A DNA stretch of 64,000 nt, taken from Bradyrhizobium sp. AZCC 1693. Lineage in GTDB: Bacteria > Pseudomonadota > Alphaproteobacteria > Rhizobiales > Xanthobacteraceae. The DNA lies in contig NZ_JAZHSD010000001.1 of NCBI RefSeq assembly GCF_036924745.1, positions 6,385,001 to 6,449,000 of the forward strand, given 5' to 3'. A model generated the notes under the pieces. The model ran no database searches and was not told the origin of the DNA. It was given only the letters and a program-made list of their open reading frames with translations. The translations under genes and the position numbers were made by a program. Below are positions 17,638 through 26,295 of the stretch, in pieces; position 1 is the first letter of the stretch, and the number at the start of each line of letters is the position of its first letter.

Positions 17638-17762
17638 GTCGTCCCTGCGAACGCAGGGACCCATAACCACCGGCGTTAGTTGTTGGACAAAGCTGGAGCT
17701 CCAGCGTGCTGCAACAATGGCGATTTGTGGTTATGGGTCCCGGCTCAAGGCCGGGACGACAG
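17638..17762. repeat. Intergenic repeat pair GTCGTCCCTGCGAACGCAGG / ATGGGTCCC...GGGACGAC
   Basis: Two facing copies (17638-17673 and about 17725-17762) of a palindromic unit that is also paired at 19171-19305 and 43263-43385. Confidence 0.8.
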
Positions 17763-17781
17763 CGGTTTTGCGGAAACATCC

Positions 17782-18177
17782 ATGGACGCACGCGACTTCA
17801 TCAAAATCGGCATGAGTGCGGAGCGGACGCTGGTCGTGCCAGCCGAGCGCACGGTCGGGCATTTCGTGCCCGGCATGCCGATGGTCTATGCGACGCCGAT
17901 GATGATCCTGGAAATGGAGATGGCATCCAGCGACGCCATCAGGGACCATCTTCAGCCCGGCTGGATCACGGTCGGCACCGAAGTCGATATCCGCCATCTC
18001 GGCGCGTCGCTGGTCGGCGCGACCGTGCGTGTCACGGGAAAAGTCATAGCGGTGGAGCGCCGCGTGATCCGCTTCGAGGTCGAAGCCTTCGAGGGCCAGC
18101 GCAAGATCGGCGACGGCCGCCACGCCCGCGGCCTTGTCAATGTCGAGATGTTTAGCAAGCGGCTGGCGGGGAAGTAG
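17782..18177 (+). CDS. Hotdog-fold thioesterase, FlK-like
   Basis: 131 residues. The order LVVPAERTVGHF, PMVYATPMMILEMEMAS (with the catalytic-type Thr/Glu region), GWITVGTEVDIRHLGASLVG and a strand-rich end with GRHARGLVNVEMF fits the single-hotdog thioesterases related to fluoroacetyl-CoA thioesterase (conserved Thr, Glu and His). Such proteins hydrolyse short acyl-CoAs. Start at 17782. Flanked on both sides by intergenic repeats, so transcribed alone. Confidence 0.82.
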   Translation: MDARDFIKIGMSAERTLVVPAERTVGHFVPGMPMVYATPMMILEMEMASSDAIRDHLQPGWITVGTEVDIRHLGASLVGATVRVTGKVIAVERRVIRFEVEAFEGQRKIGDGRHARGLVNVEMFSKRLAGK

Positions 18178-18188
18178 CGGCTTGCCCG

Positions 18189-18320
18189 GAGCCGTAGGGT
18201 GGGCAAAGGCGCGCTTGCGCCGGGCCCACCATGCAGCACTGTGCTCGCAATGGTGGCACGCGGAGCCTGTCATCGGGCGCGCGTTCGCGCGGCCCGGTGG
18301 CTTTGCCCACCCTACGGCTC
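18189..18320. repeat. Intergenic element with 20-bp perfect terminal inverted repeats (GCCGTAGGGTGGGCAAAG)
   Basis: GAGCCGTAGGGTGGGCAAAG (18189-18208) is the exact reverse complement of 18301-18320, 92 nt apart, with further nested symmetry (CCCACCAT / ATGGTGG). A sister element lies at 29228-29313. Confidence 0.88.
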
Positions 18321-18331
18321 TTCAACGAAAC

Positions 18332-19153
18332 TTACTTCGCCAGTTCCTTCGATCGCTTCGTTGCTGCGGCGATCGCGCGGATCATCAGCGGCTGCATTCC
18401 GTCCTGGCCCATCAGCACTTCCAGCGCGGCCGCCGTGGTGCCGCCCGGCGAGGTGACGTTCTGGCGCAGCGTCGCGGACGGAAGGTCCGAGCGATGCAGC
18501 AGTTCGCCGGAGCCTGCGACGGTTTCGCGCGCGAGTTTTGTGGCAAGTTCCGCCGGCAGGCCGGCCTCGACGCCGGCGCGCGCCAGTTCTTCGGCGAGCA
18601 GGAACACATAGGCGGGGCCGGAGCCGGACACCGCGGTCACCGCATCCATCAGGCTTTCGTCGTCGACCCATTCGACCGAGCCGGTGGCGCGCAGCAGCGC
18701 GTCGGCGGTGGCGCGCTGCGCGGCGCTGACATTCTTCGCCGCGACCGCAACCGTGATGCCGCGGCCGATCGCGGCCGGCGTGTTCGGCATGGCGCGAACC
18801 ACCATGCCGCCGCAGACCGCTTCCAGCACAGCTATGGGCGTGCCCGCCATGATCGAGACGACCAGCGTGCTCGGTCCGACGAACTGCTTCAGCGCCGGAC
18901 CCGCTTCGCGGAACATCTGCGGCTTCACCGCGACCACCAGCGTATCGGCCGTGCCGGCATCCTTTGGATTGAGACGGACGCCCTTGGCGGCGAGCGCCTT
19001 GATGTCGTCGGCCGGGAAGGGCTCGACCACCACCACGCGGTTGGCGTCGAGGCCGCCGGCCAGCCATCCGGTCAGCATCGCGCCGCCCATCTTGCCGGCG
19101 CCGGCGAGTGCAATGGTGCCGCGGAGATTTTGAAGTGCGTTGTCGGTACTCAT
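18332..19153 (-). CDS. proC: ProC, pyrroline-5-carboxylate reductase
   Basis: Last step of proline synthesis, NAD(P)H-dependent. Rossmann start TIALAGAGKMGGAM (residues 13-26), VKPQ (about 77), RAMPNTPA (about 120) and the signature SGSGPAYVFLLAEEL...(about 170) with the family's C-terminal helices (VTSPGGTTAAAL). 273 residues from the ATG ending at 19153; a GTG four codons earlier is also possible. Confidence 0.95.
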   Translation of the reverse strand: MSTDNALQNLRGTIALAGAGKMGGAMLTGWLAGGLDANRVVVVEPFPADDIKALAAKGVRLNPKDAGTADTLVVAVKPQMFREAGPALKQFVGPSTLVVSIMAGTPIAVLEAVCGGMVVRAMPNTPAAIGRGITVAVAAKNVSAAQRATADALLRATGSVEWVDDESLMDAVTAVSGSGPAYVFLLAEELARAGVEAGLPAELATKLARETVAGSGELLHRSDLPSATLRQNVTSPGGTTAAALEVLMGQDGMQPLMIRAIAAATKRSKELAK

Positions 19154-19170
19154 AGGCGTCACCACAAGTG

Positions 19171-19305
19171 CAGACGTCGTCCCCGCGAACGCGGGGACCC
19201 ATAACCACAGGCGGTTCTAGTGGATCGAGATATCCGCAACAAGCGCCGTCCTGCACAATTGTCGTCACGGAGTATGGGTCCCTGCGTTCGCAGGGACGAC
19301 ATCGC
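19171..19305. repeat. Intergenic repeat pair flanking proC and ybjN-like genes
   Basis: Left copy GTCGTCCCCGCGAACGCGGG (19176 on), right copy ATGGGTCCCTGCGTTCGCAG (about 19273 on), facing each other; same family as 17638-17762. Confidence 0.8.
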
Positions 19306-19332
19306 GTGCGCGGAAGCGCCGCAGCGAACTAA

Positions 19333-19833
19333 CTACGCCTCGCCCTCGGTATCGAACATCGCCGCGCTCATCGCCTCCGGGGCGGTCTTCCCGGCCCAGA
19401 CCACGAACTGGAACGCCGGGTAATAGCGCTCGCAGGCATGGATGGCGCCGGCCAGCATGGCCTCGCATTGCGCGGTCGAGGCGGTCAGCCCGCCCGGCAG
19501 CACCAGCGCCTGCCGGTACATGATCATGCCGGTATGGGTCCAGATGTCGAAATGGCCGACCCATAATTGCTCGTTGACCGCCGCGATCAGCCGCTGCACT
19601 TCGGCGCGGCGCGCAGGCGGAATCTTCATGTCGAAGGCGGAGGCCAAATGCAGGGCCTCGATCTCCGCCATCCAGGTGAAGGAGAGCTGATAGTCGGTCC
19701 AGTTGCCCTTGGAGACGATGGTGACTTCGTCTTCGCCGGAGCGCTCGAACGCCCAGTTGTTCTCGGCGGCAATGTCCTCGACCGCCGCGAGCGGGTTGTT
19801 CCGGGAATCGATAATGCCTTCGAGGAGGGACAT
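19333..19833 (-). CDS. YbjN domain-containing protein
   Basis: 166 residues, cytoplasmic. The N-terminal NPLAAVEDIAAENNWAFERSGEDEVTI, central YQLSFTWMAEIEALHLASAFD and MYRQALVLPGG match the YbjN (type III secretion chaperone-like fold) proteins of alphaproteobacteria, which are conserved but of unclear function. Start at 19833; the open frame continues to 20004 with arginine-rich non-conserved sequence. The neighbouring proC often accompanies this gene in Rhizobiales. Confidence 0.85.
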   Translation of the reverse strand: MSLLEGIIDSRNNPLAAVEDIAAENNWAFERSGEDEVTIVSKGNWTDYQLSFTWMAEIEALHLASAFDMKIPPARRAEVQRLIAAVNEQLWVGHFDIWTHTGMIMYRQALVLPGGLTASTAQCEAMLAGAIHACERYYPAFQFVVWAGKTAPEAMSAAMFDTEGEA

Positions 19834-20326
19834 GCCGTCTCGACCTTGTTTTTGAATTCTTGTGATACGCACGTGGACCACGGCGCGCGTTGAACTGCGT
19901 CGCCGTCGGCTGCAATTCTCCCGATCGCTGATCCTCCCGGGGCTGCCGAGGCTCAAGTGATGTGATTTGCGGAATCCGCGCAACTGACCCCTGAGTCCGT
20001 CCACAGGCCAAAGCGGCGTTGTTCACAGCAGATCGCGGCCACAGTTATTAATTTGAGAACAAACCGGAATCGGATTCGAGCGCCGCGGAGTCCGGCGGCC
20101 GCAGAAATCGGGCCAGTCTGCCACAATGGTTAATTTTTTCCTAATTTTCCCGGGATGACCTCGCATCCCGGCGCCGGCACGCCAGCATTTGCCAAAGGCG
20201 GAGTTGGTTCCTTGCGCGAAAATGTGCGCCGGGCGGGATAGGTCGCGTGCCTCTCAAAAGGCTCTTCGACTTCGAGCCGCTAGCAGATCAACAGGCGGCC
20301 TGAGGCATCCGCCAAACCGCTCCGCT
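19834..20326. other. Gene-free region upstream of the ybjN-like gene
   Basis: 493 bp with no convincing coding frame. It contains AT-rich patches unusual for the window (around 20040-20060 and 20127-20155) that could hold the promoter of the minus-strand ybjN-like gene. I see no repeat or RNA structure I can name. Confidence 0.5.
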
Positions 20327-21949
20327 CTACAGTTTCTCGCGCGCAACCAGCGGACACGCCTCGACGGCTGTCCCCAGCCACGCGCCTTCGATTTCGACGC
20401 AGGAGCGGGAAGCATCGAGGCGCATGCCATATCGCTCCAGCAATGGCTCGCGGATCGGCTTGCCGCGCCTGTGCAATTCCCATGCGCCGCCCGGCAGCGG
20501 ATTTTTCAAGGCGGTGCGAATGCGGCGGTCGAACTCGCCATCGGGCATGATGGGCAAGGCAATGTCGGCGATCTGATAGAACCGCGACTGCGGCGGCAGA
20601 AGCGGGGCGACATAGGCCAGCGGCTTGTCGAGAAGAAGATAGACAGCGGGCTGCTCGAGGGATTTCGAGATACTCGGATTATACGGATTGGACCAGGGGC
20701 GGCGGAACCAGTCTCCCGGTTGCGACCACAGTGCAGCCGCCAGGGCTACGGCAAGCATCGCCGCATTCGCCCGCACCGGAGAGGTGCCGATCGCGGCAGA
20801 TCCGGGCGTGGCGGCGATGCTGCGATGGATCAGCAGGACGATCAGGGGCGCACACAACAGTTCCAGCACGATCGCGTAGCGCTGGATCGAAAACACCGCG
20901 AGCCATGTCGCGTAGGAGACGGCGAAGAACAGCAGGAACTGAGTATCGCGGCGCGTGAAGATATCGGTGCGTGTGATGAGGCTTCTGCCGATGCCGAGCA
21001 CGATCAACACGGTTGCGACCGCAAACCGGGCGTCGCGGAACGGATATTCCGAGCTCCTGTTGTCGCCGACTAGCCAGTAGAAGGGATACGCCAGGGCGTC
21101 CAGCATGCCGCGCGGCAGGAATTGCCAGTCCATGATGTTCGTCGGGACCAATTCCGGGGACTGGAACACGGCGTTGAAGAGCGGGAAGATCGGATTGCCC
21201 ATCTCGCGCCAGAGCATCAGTCCCCACGCGCCACCTGTCGCCAGCGCACCGGCCGCGCCGCCCACTCCGAGGCAGAACGTTGCCATCAGCGGCCTGCTGG
21301 CGACGAGCACGGCGGCGGCGGCGCCGAGCGCATAGACGACATTGGTCAACTTCAGCCCGACGGCGGCGCCGATCAGTACCCCGGCGAGAATGTAACGTCC
21401 GTGACGTCCTTCCGCCGACAGGATCAGGATGCAGCCTGCAAGGATCGGCAGCGCGGTGAGGATGTCGGAGAAGCTCGTGCCCACTTCCGAAAGCGTCATC
21501 GGCCCGACCGCGGCAATCAGGATCGACGCCCCGATCGCGCTCGCTGTCGCCGCTTCCTTCAAGAGCACGCGAACAAGGAAATAGATCAGCAGCAGATTGA
21601 GGCCGTGCACCGCGCCGAGGATCATCAGGCCGTAGGGCAGCGGCAGCAGATGGCGCAGATAATAGACCGGGAAATAGACGATCGGATTGAAATAAGTCTG
21701 GAAGCCGGCGGGCAAGGCATCGATGCCGTAGCGGCCGGTGACGAGGGCCCAGACATTATACTCGTGGTAGTTCTGCCAGTCCCAGTTGACGTCCTCGCCG
21801 GCAAACCAGGTGTAGATCGCGCCGGCCAGGAGCGAGCCGAGCGCGATGGCCGTCGGCACCAGGACGCTGGTTCGAACAATCGGTGTTTGCCAGGCCCGGC
21901 GCGCGGGCCTTCCTGCATCCGTGCCGGCAACATCAGCGGCGTGTGTCAC
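20327..21949 (-). CDS. Polytopic membrane protein, candidate GT-C glycosyltransferase
   Basis: 540 residues with about ten hydrophobic segments from residue 28 to 420 and a soluble C-terminal part. After the first TM comes an acidic periplasmic loop (AGEDVNWDWQNYHEYNVW), the position where GT-C enzymes carry their catalytic/metal acid, followed by a proline/tyrosine-rich loop (FNPIVYFPVYYLRHLLPLP). This layout suits lipid-linked-sugar transferases (GT87/GT39-like) but I see no decisive motif. Neighbours (another GT-C-like protein, a GT2 transferase, two methyltransferases) support a role in surface glycan or lipid glycosylation. Confidence 0.7.
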   Translation of the reverse strand: MTHAADVAGTDAGRPARRAWQTPIVRTSVLVPTAIALGSLLAGAIYTWFAGEDVNWDWQNYHEYNVWALVTGRYGIDALPAGFQTYFNPIVYFPVYYLRHLLPLPYGLMILGAVHGLNLLLIYFLVRVLLKEAATASAIGASILIAAVGPMTLSEVGTSFSDILTALPILAGCILILSAEGRHGRYILAGVLIGAAVGLKLTNVVYALGAAAAVLVASRPLMATFCLGVGGAAGALATGGAWGLMLWREMGNPIFPLFNAVFQSPELVPTNIMDWQFLPRGMLDALAYPFYWLVGDNRSSEYPFRDARFAVATVLIVLGIGRSLITRTDIFTRRDTQFLLFFAVSYATWLAVFSIQRYAIVLELLCAPLIVLLIHRSIAATPGSAAIGTSPVRANAAMLAVALAAALWSQPGDWFRRPWSNPYNPSISKSLEQPAVYLLLDKPLAYVAPLLPPQSRFYQIADIALPIMPDGEFDRRIRTALKNPLPGGAWELHRRGKPIREPLLERYGMRLDASRSCVEIEGAWLGTAVEACPLVAREKL

Positions 21950-22127
21950 GCTTGTTCCCTGTGCATCGCCCGGGCGGTCCGGAGTTGGGCACGATAGACA
22001 CCTCTAGGACGCCGGCTTTAAGGATTCATGAATGTTTCGCCATGCATCGACACGCCCCAGACCGTCCGCAAATCGCGCGTTAACGCTCACTCGCTAGCGT
22101 CGCACAGCTTCCCAGCAGGATGGGCCC

Positions 22128-23648
22128 ATGACCTCGGAATTCTCAGCCGCCCCCCTCCGCTCGCCGTCAGGGTCGGCGGCGCAGGAAGGGCTGGCGCCGA
22201 TGCCGTTGCTTCTGATCGGCGTCGTCTTCGCCATCGCCATCGGGCTCAGGCAGGTCGTTCCCCTGAACACCGATGTGAGCTGGCTGATCGTCGTCTGCGA
22301 ACGCATGCTGGATGGGCAACGGCTCTATCGCGATATCATCGAGATCAATCCGCCGATGGCGGCCTTTGCCTATTTGCCGGGTGTCGCGCTGGCGCGCGTT
22401 CTCGGCGTCGATCCGCGGCATGTGATCGATGCCCAGCTTCTGCTGCTGGCCGCAGCCTCCCTGTTCGCGGTGTCGCGCATCCTGCGTCTGTCGCCGGCGA
22501 CGGCCCCGTTGAAATCGGGAGCGCTTGCCGTCTGGGCTGCGGCCGTCGTGACGATCCTGCCGATGCACGTCTTCGCTCAGCGCGAACATATCGCCATGCT
22601 CACCTTTCTTCCCGCGCTCGCCGTCTACGCGCTGCGCAGCGACCGCGAACCATTGCCGCCATGGGCAATCCTGATTGCAGGCGCAGGCGCTGGCATCACG
22701 CTGGCCTTCAAGCCGTTCTTCACGGTGCCGGCGGCCTTGTGCATCCTGTTCGCCGCGATCCGTTCGCGCTCATGGCGCGTGCTGTTTGCGCCGGAGAACA
22801 TCATCGCGGCGGCGTTGGTGATAACGGTCAGTGTCAGCACGTACATCTTCTATCCCGAGTATTTCACGGTCACCTACCCGTTGGTCCGCGACACCTATCT
22901 GTCGTGGTCGATGCCGGCCTCGGTTATCTTCCTCAACGACGCCACGCTGGCTTTCGCGATCGCGATGGTGTCGGTGCTGCTGGCGCGGCAGAAGCGCACG
23001 CCTGACTCTCTGTTGCTGGTGACCGCTCTCGCATCGATCGGATTTGCCGTCTCGTTCTTCCTGCAGCGGCGCGGCTGGGCCTATCACTCCTATCCGATGG
23101 TCGCGGTAGCCTTGCTTGCGATGGGCTATGCGCTGACGGGGGCGGCGAACACCGCACCGCGCTCGCGCCGTCTTGAAATTGCTTCGGCGTTCATGCTGGC
23201 CGTGACCTTTGTTGTCGGCATGCTCTGGTTCAACGTCACCGTCTATGTCGGCCCGGTCAGGCAAGCGGTCGAAGGTCTCATGCCGCATGCGCGGATACTG
23301 GTACTAAGCGGCGAGGCCGCCATTGGTCACCCGCTGGTGCGGGATATCAACGGCGTCTGGGTTTCCCGCCAGGAGAATCTCTGGATCCGCGAGTTCGTGC
23401 GGCTGACGCGCGAAAGGACCTTTGTCGATGCGGCCACCGACGCCAAGCTGAACGATTATCTGGCGCTGGAGCGCAAATGGCTGATCGAGGATTTCAAAAG
23501 GCTGCCGCCTGACCTCGTCCTGGTCGACAATCTGCGCAATGATTGGGGCGCCTGGGCGCGCGCCGACGCTGAAGTGTCGCAGCTCCTCAAGCCCTACACG
23601 CTCGTGCGTTCGGTCGACGGGATCGACATCCTGCGCCGGAACGAATAG
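22128..23648 (+). CDS. Polytopic membrane protein, candidate GT-C glycosyltransferase
   Basis: 506 residues; about ten TM segments between residues 25 and 390, then a soluble periplasmic C-terminus of about 110 residues. The first loop PLNTDVSWLIVVCERML and the following GQRLYRDIIEINPPMAAF carry the acidic residue and D-x-x-E-x-NPP arrangement found in many GT-C sugar transferases of the ArnT/DUF2029 type. Donor and acceptor unknown. Divergent from the 20327-21949 protein with about 180 bp between them. Confidence 0.72.
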   Translation: MTSEFSAAPLRSPSGSAAQEGLAPMPLLLIGVVFAIAIGLRQVVPLNTDVSWLIVVCERMLDGQRLYRDIIEINPPMAAFAYLPGVALARVLGVDPRHVIDAQLLLLAAASLFAVSRILRLSPATAPLKSGALAVWAAAVVTILPMHVFAQREHIAMLTFLPALAVYALRSDREPLPPWAILIAGAGAGITLAFKPFFTVPAALCILFAAIRSRSWRVLFAPENIIAAALVITVSVSTYIFYPEYFTVTYPLVRDTYLSWSMPASVIFLNDATLAFAIAMVSVLLARQKRTPDSLLLVTALASIGFAVSFFLQRRGWAYHSYPMVAVALLAMGYALTGAANTAPRSRRLEIASAFMLAVTFVVGMLWFNVTVYVGPVRQAVEGLMPHARILVLSGEAAIGHPLVRDINGVWVSRQENLWIREFVRLTRERTFVDAATDAKLNDYLALERKWLIEDFKRLPPDLVLVDNLRNDWGAWARADAEVSQLLKPYTLVRSVDGIDILRRNE

Positions 23649-23663
23649 CCGGCTTGGCGGCAG

Positions 23664-24263
23664 CTATTTCTGCGAGACGCCGATGATGAACGTGTAAGGC
23701 ACGCGCGAATAGTCGTCGCGAATGGCGAGGTTCACTTTTCCGAACGCGCGCCGAAGCACCTGATCGTAGCCATCCCGGTCGCGGACGAATTCGCCACGGT
23801 CGTTGTCGAGCAGCCATTTGGCGATGCGCGACTGGCCCTCGCGGTAGCAGCCGTCGAGCGTGAACAGCACGCCGTCACTCCTGAGGACATCGCGGATGTC
23901 GGCGAGCGTGGCCTGCAGGCCGTCATCGGCGATATGATGCAGCACGCCGTTCATCATGACGACGTCGGCGCTGGCGAATTCGCGGGCGGCCGCCGCATCG
24001 AAATGACGGCAGTGAAACGTGCCGAGATGGCCGAACGCGCGCCGCGCATAGGCGATATAGGCCTCGTCGATGTCGAAGCCGGTATATTCGATATCATCAG
24101 GCAGATGGCGCAGGATATGGCCGGGCCCGCATCCGATATCGATCACCCGCATTCCCGGCCGCAGCGTCAGGTAGTCGGCGATCGCCTTGACGCGGGCGCC
24201 GAAGAATCCGCCGGCGTTCTGGTAGGCTTGGTAGAGCGCGGGATGGCTCAGGAGCGCTTTCAT
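23664..24263 (-). CDS. Class I SAM-dependent methyltransferase
   Basis: 199 residues. SAM motif I VIDIGCGPGHILRHL (about residues 39-53), motif II acidic FDIDEAYI, post-II NGVLHHI and a VLFTLDG strand mark a Rossmann methyltransferase. Its ATG overlaps the stop of the upstream glycosyltransferase (TGATG, 24261-24265), so the two are translationally coupled, which suggests the methyl acceptor is a glycan or glycolipid. Confidence 0.88.
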   Translation of the reverse strand: MKALLSHPALYQAYQNAGGFFGARVKAIADYLTLRPGMRVIDIGCGPGHILRHLPDDIEYTGFDIDEAYIAYARRAFGHLGTFHCRHFDAAAAREFASADVVMMNGVLHHIADDGLQATLADIRDVLRSDGVLFTLDGCYREGQSRIAKWLLDNDRGEFVRDRDGYDQVLRRAFGKVNLAIRDDYSRVPYTFIIGVSQK

Positions 24264-25342
24264 CAGGAGGCCTCGTCGTAGGCGTGGATGCTTGCCTTCG
24301 GTCCCGATTGGGCCAGCAGGGTTGTGAACGCCGTCTTTTCCATTTCGCCCTCACCGTCGGCCGCGCGGTGCGGCAGCCGTCCGCGCCGGTGGATGTGCGA
24401 GATCACGAACAGCGGGCGGTTCTTCGACTGGATATAGATCCGGCCGACATACTCTCCGATCAGCCCGAGAACGAGGAGCTGGACCGAGGAGATCATCACG
24501 ACCAAAAGCGTCAGACTGGTCCATCCGGGCACGGTGCCGGAAAGGATCCAGCTGATGACGGCGCCGATGCCGACAAAGGTGAGGACGGTAGTCAGGAGCG
24601 CGCCGACATAGGTCGCGATCCGCAGCGGCACCATCGAGAAGCTGATCAGCGCGTCCGCCGCAAAGCCGATCATCTTCGCCAGCGGATATTTGGTGGTGCC
24701 GGCATAACGCGGATTGCGGTCGTATTCATAGGCGACCTGCTTGTAGCCAAGCCATGCCACCATCCCGCGAATGAAGCGGTCATGCTCCGGCATCTGCACG
24801 AGCTGGTCGGAAATGCGCCGGCTCATCAGCCGGAAATCGCCGGTATCCACCGGGATATGGACCCGCGTGATCCGGGCGAGCAGGCGATAGAAAGCCTCGG
24901 CCGATTTCTTCTTGAAGCGGGTTTCGCCGGCGCGGCTGCGTCGCAGACCGTAGACGACGTCGGCGCTTTCGCGCGCCATCATCTCGTACATCGGCGTCAG
25001 CAGTTCCGGCGGGTCCTGCAGGTCGGCATCGATGACAAGCACGAGGTCGCCGCGCACGGTGGAAAGTCCCGCCGTTAGCGCCAGTTGATGCCCGTGGTTG
25101 CGGGCGAGCCGGACGGCTACGACGTTGCGGTCTTCCGCCGAGAGTTCGTTGATCAGCTTCCAGGTGTTGTCAGTCGAGCCGTCATCGACCAGGATCAGCT
25201 CGAACCGCTGGCCGCACAGCGCGCGCGCGGCGGCCGTCATCTGATGGTGGAATTCGCGCAAGCCCTCCTCTTCGTTGTAACAGGGTACAACGATGGACAG
25301 AAACATCTTGCCGGGGCGCGGCGTCCCGTCCTGAATTTCCAT
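24263..25342 (-). CDS. Glycosyltransferase family 2, GtrB/ArnC-like polyprenyl-phosphate glycosyltransferase
   Basis: 359 residues. GT-A domain: FLSIVVPCYNEEEGL (residues 14-28), LILVDDGSTDNTW, VLVIDADLQDPPELL (metal-binding acidic motif) and VYGLRRSR; then two TM segments (about 235-260 and 270-295) followed by EYVGRIYIQSKNRPLF, the hallmark end of GtrB/DPM1-like enzymes. These load a sugar onto undecaprenyl phosphate for transfer by a GT-C enzyme on the periplasmic side, consistent with the two polytopic proteins nearby. A C-terminal tail of about 40 residues is not conserved. Confidence 0.92.
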   Translation of the reverse strand: MEIQDGTPRPGKMFLSIVVPCYNEEEGLREFHHQMTAAARALCGQRFELILVDDGSTDNTWKLINELSAEDRNVVAVRLARNHGHQLALTAGLSTVRGDLVLVIDADLQDPPELLTPMYEMMARESADVVYGLRRSRAGETRFKKKSAEAFYRLLARITRVHIPVDTGDFRLMSRRISDQLVQMPEHDRFIRGMVAWLGYKQVAYEYDRNPRYAGTTKYPLAKMIGFAADALISFSMVPLRIATYVGALLTTVLTFVGIGAVISWILSGTVPGWTSLTLLVVMISSVQLLVLGLIGEYVGRIYIQSKNRPLFVISHIHRRGRLPHRAADGEGEMEKTAFTTLLAQSGPKASIHAYDEAS

Positions 25343-25569
25343 GGGTTTGGCAGCCTGTCCGGCAATGAAATTGGTTCGACTCGCTGCCTGCGATAATCGA
25401 TGAAGCCCGGTTAATTGTTCATCAATTTTTAGACCGGCCGGGATACGATTCGTCGAGGCCGACCCCGGCTAACTTAATCAAATGTTTAGGTGCTATCTAA
25501 ACGTTGTGTCACGAAGCAATACTGCCCTCTCGGCGGGCCGGCGTCATTTACGGAACCTGGATCTCTGAC

Positions 25570-26262
25570 ATGGACAAGGCCGAGTTCGATCGCTTCGCCG
25601 ACGCCTATTACGACCAGCATCGCGAGAACGTTGCGGTCACCGGCGAGGGCCCGGAATATTTCGCCGAATACAAGATCAGGCAGCTCCGGCAGATCGTCGA
25701 ACGCGAGCAAATCGGTGTGTCGCGGATCTGCGACTTCGGCTCGGGCATCGGCAATTCCATTCCGTTCTTCCGAAAATACTTTCCGGATGCAGCGCTGACA
25801 TCGTCAGACGTGTCGGAACGCAGCCTCACGCTGGGCAAACAGCGCTACCCCGGCGGCAACTACGTTCTCATCGAGGACAGCCGCATCCCCTGCGAATCCG
25901 GCGCGTTCGATGTCGCATTCTCGGCCTGCGTGTTCCATCACATCCCCCACGAGGAGCATGTGACGTGGCTGAAGGAGCTGCACCGGATCACGCGACCGGG
26001 CGGCCTGATCGCGATCTTCGAGCACAATCCGCTGAACCCGCTCACGGTTCATGCCGTGAATACCTGTCCGTTCGACGAGAACGCCAGGCTGATTTTTGCG
26101 CGCAGTCTGGCGAAGCGATTGAGCGCCGCGGGATGGGCGTCGCCCCGCATTCAATACAATCTGTTTTTTCCGCGCGCTCTGGCCCGGCTGCGCCCGTTCG
26201 AAGCCAGCCTCGGCTGGCTTCCGCTCGGCGCGCAATACATGGCCTTCGCGCGCAAGGCGTAG
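25570..26262 (+). CDS. Class I SAM-dependent methyltransferase
   Basis: 230 residues. Motif I ICDFGSGIGNSIPFF (about residue 54), acidic SDVSERSL, CVFHHIPH and a LIAIFEHNPLNP strand give a methyltransferase-11-like fold; the C-terminal third (LFFPRALARLRPFEASLGWLPLGAQYMAFARK) resembles glycan-cluster methyltransferases. Start at 25570; upstream in-frame codons lack conserved pattern. Divergent from the GT2 gene, with a 227-bp AT-enriched intergenic region likely holding both promoters. Confidence 0.85.
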   Translation: MDKAEFDRFADAYYDQHRENVAVTGEGPEYFAEYKIRQLRQIVEREQIGVSRICDFGSGIGNSIPFFRKYFPDAALTSSDVSERSLTLGKQRYPGGNYVLIEDSRIPCESGAFDVAFSACVFHHIPHEEHVTWLKELHRITRPGGLIAIFEHNPLNPLTVHAVNTCPFDENARLIFARSLAKRLSAAGWASPRIQYNLFFPRALARLRPFEASLGWLPLGAQYMAFARKA

Positions 26263-26295
26263 CCGGCAAGACGTAGCAGAAAACAGCGGAAGGCC

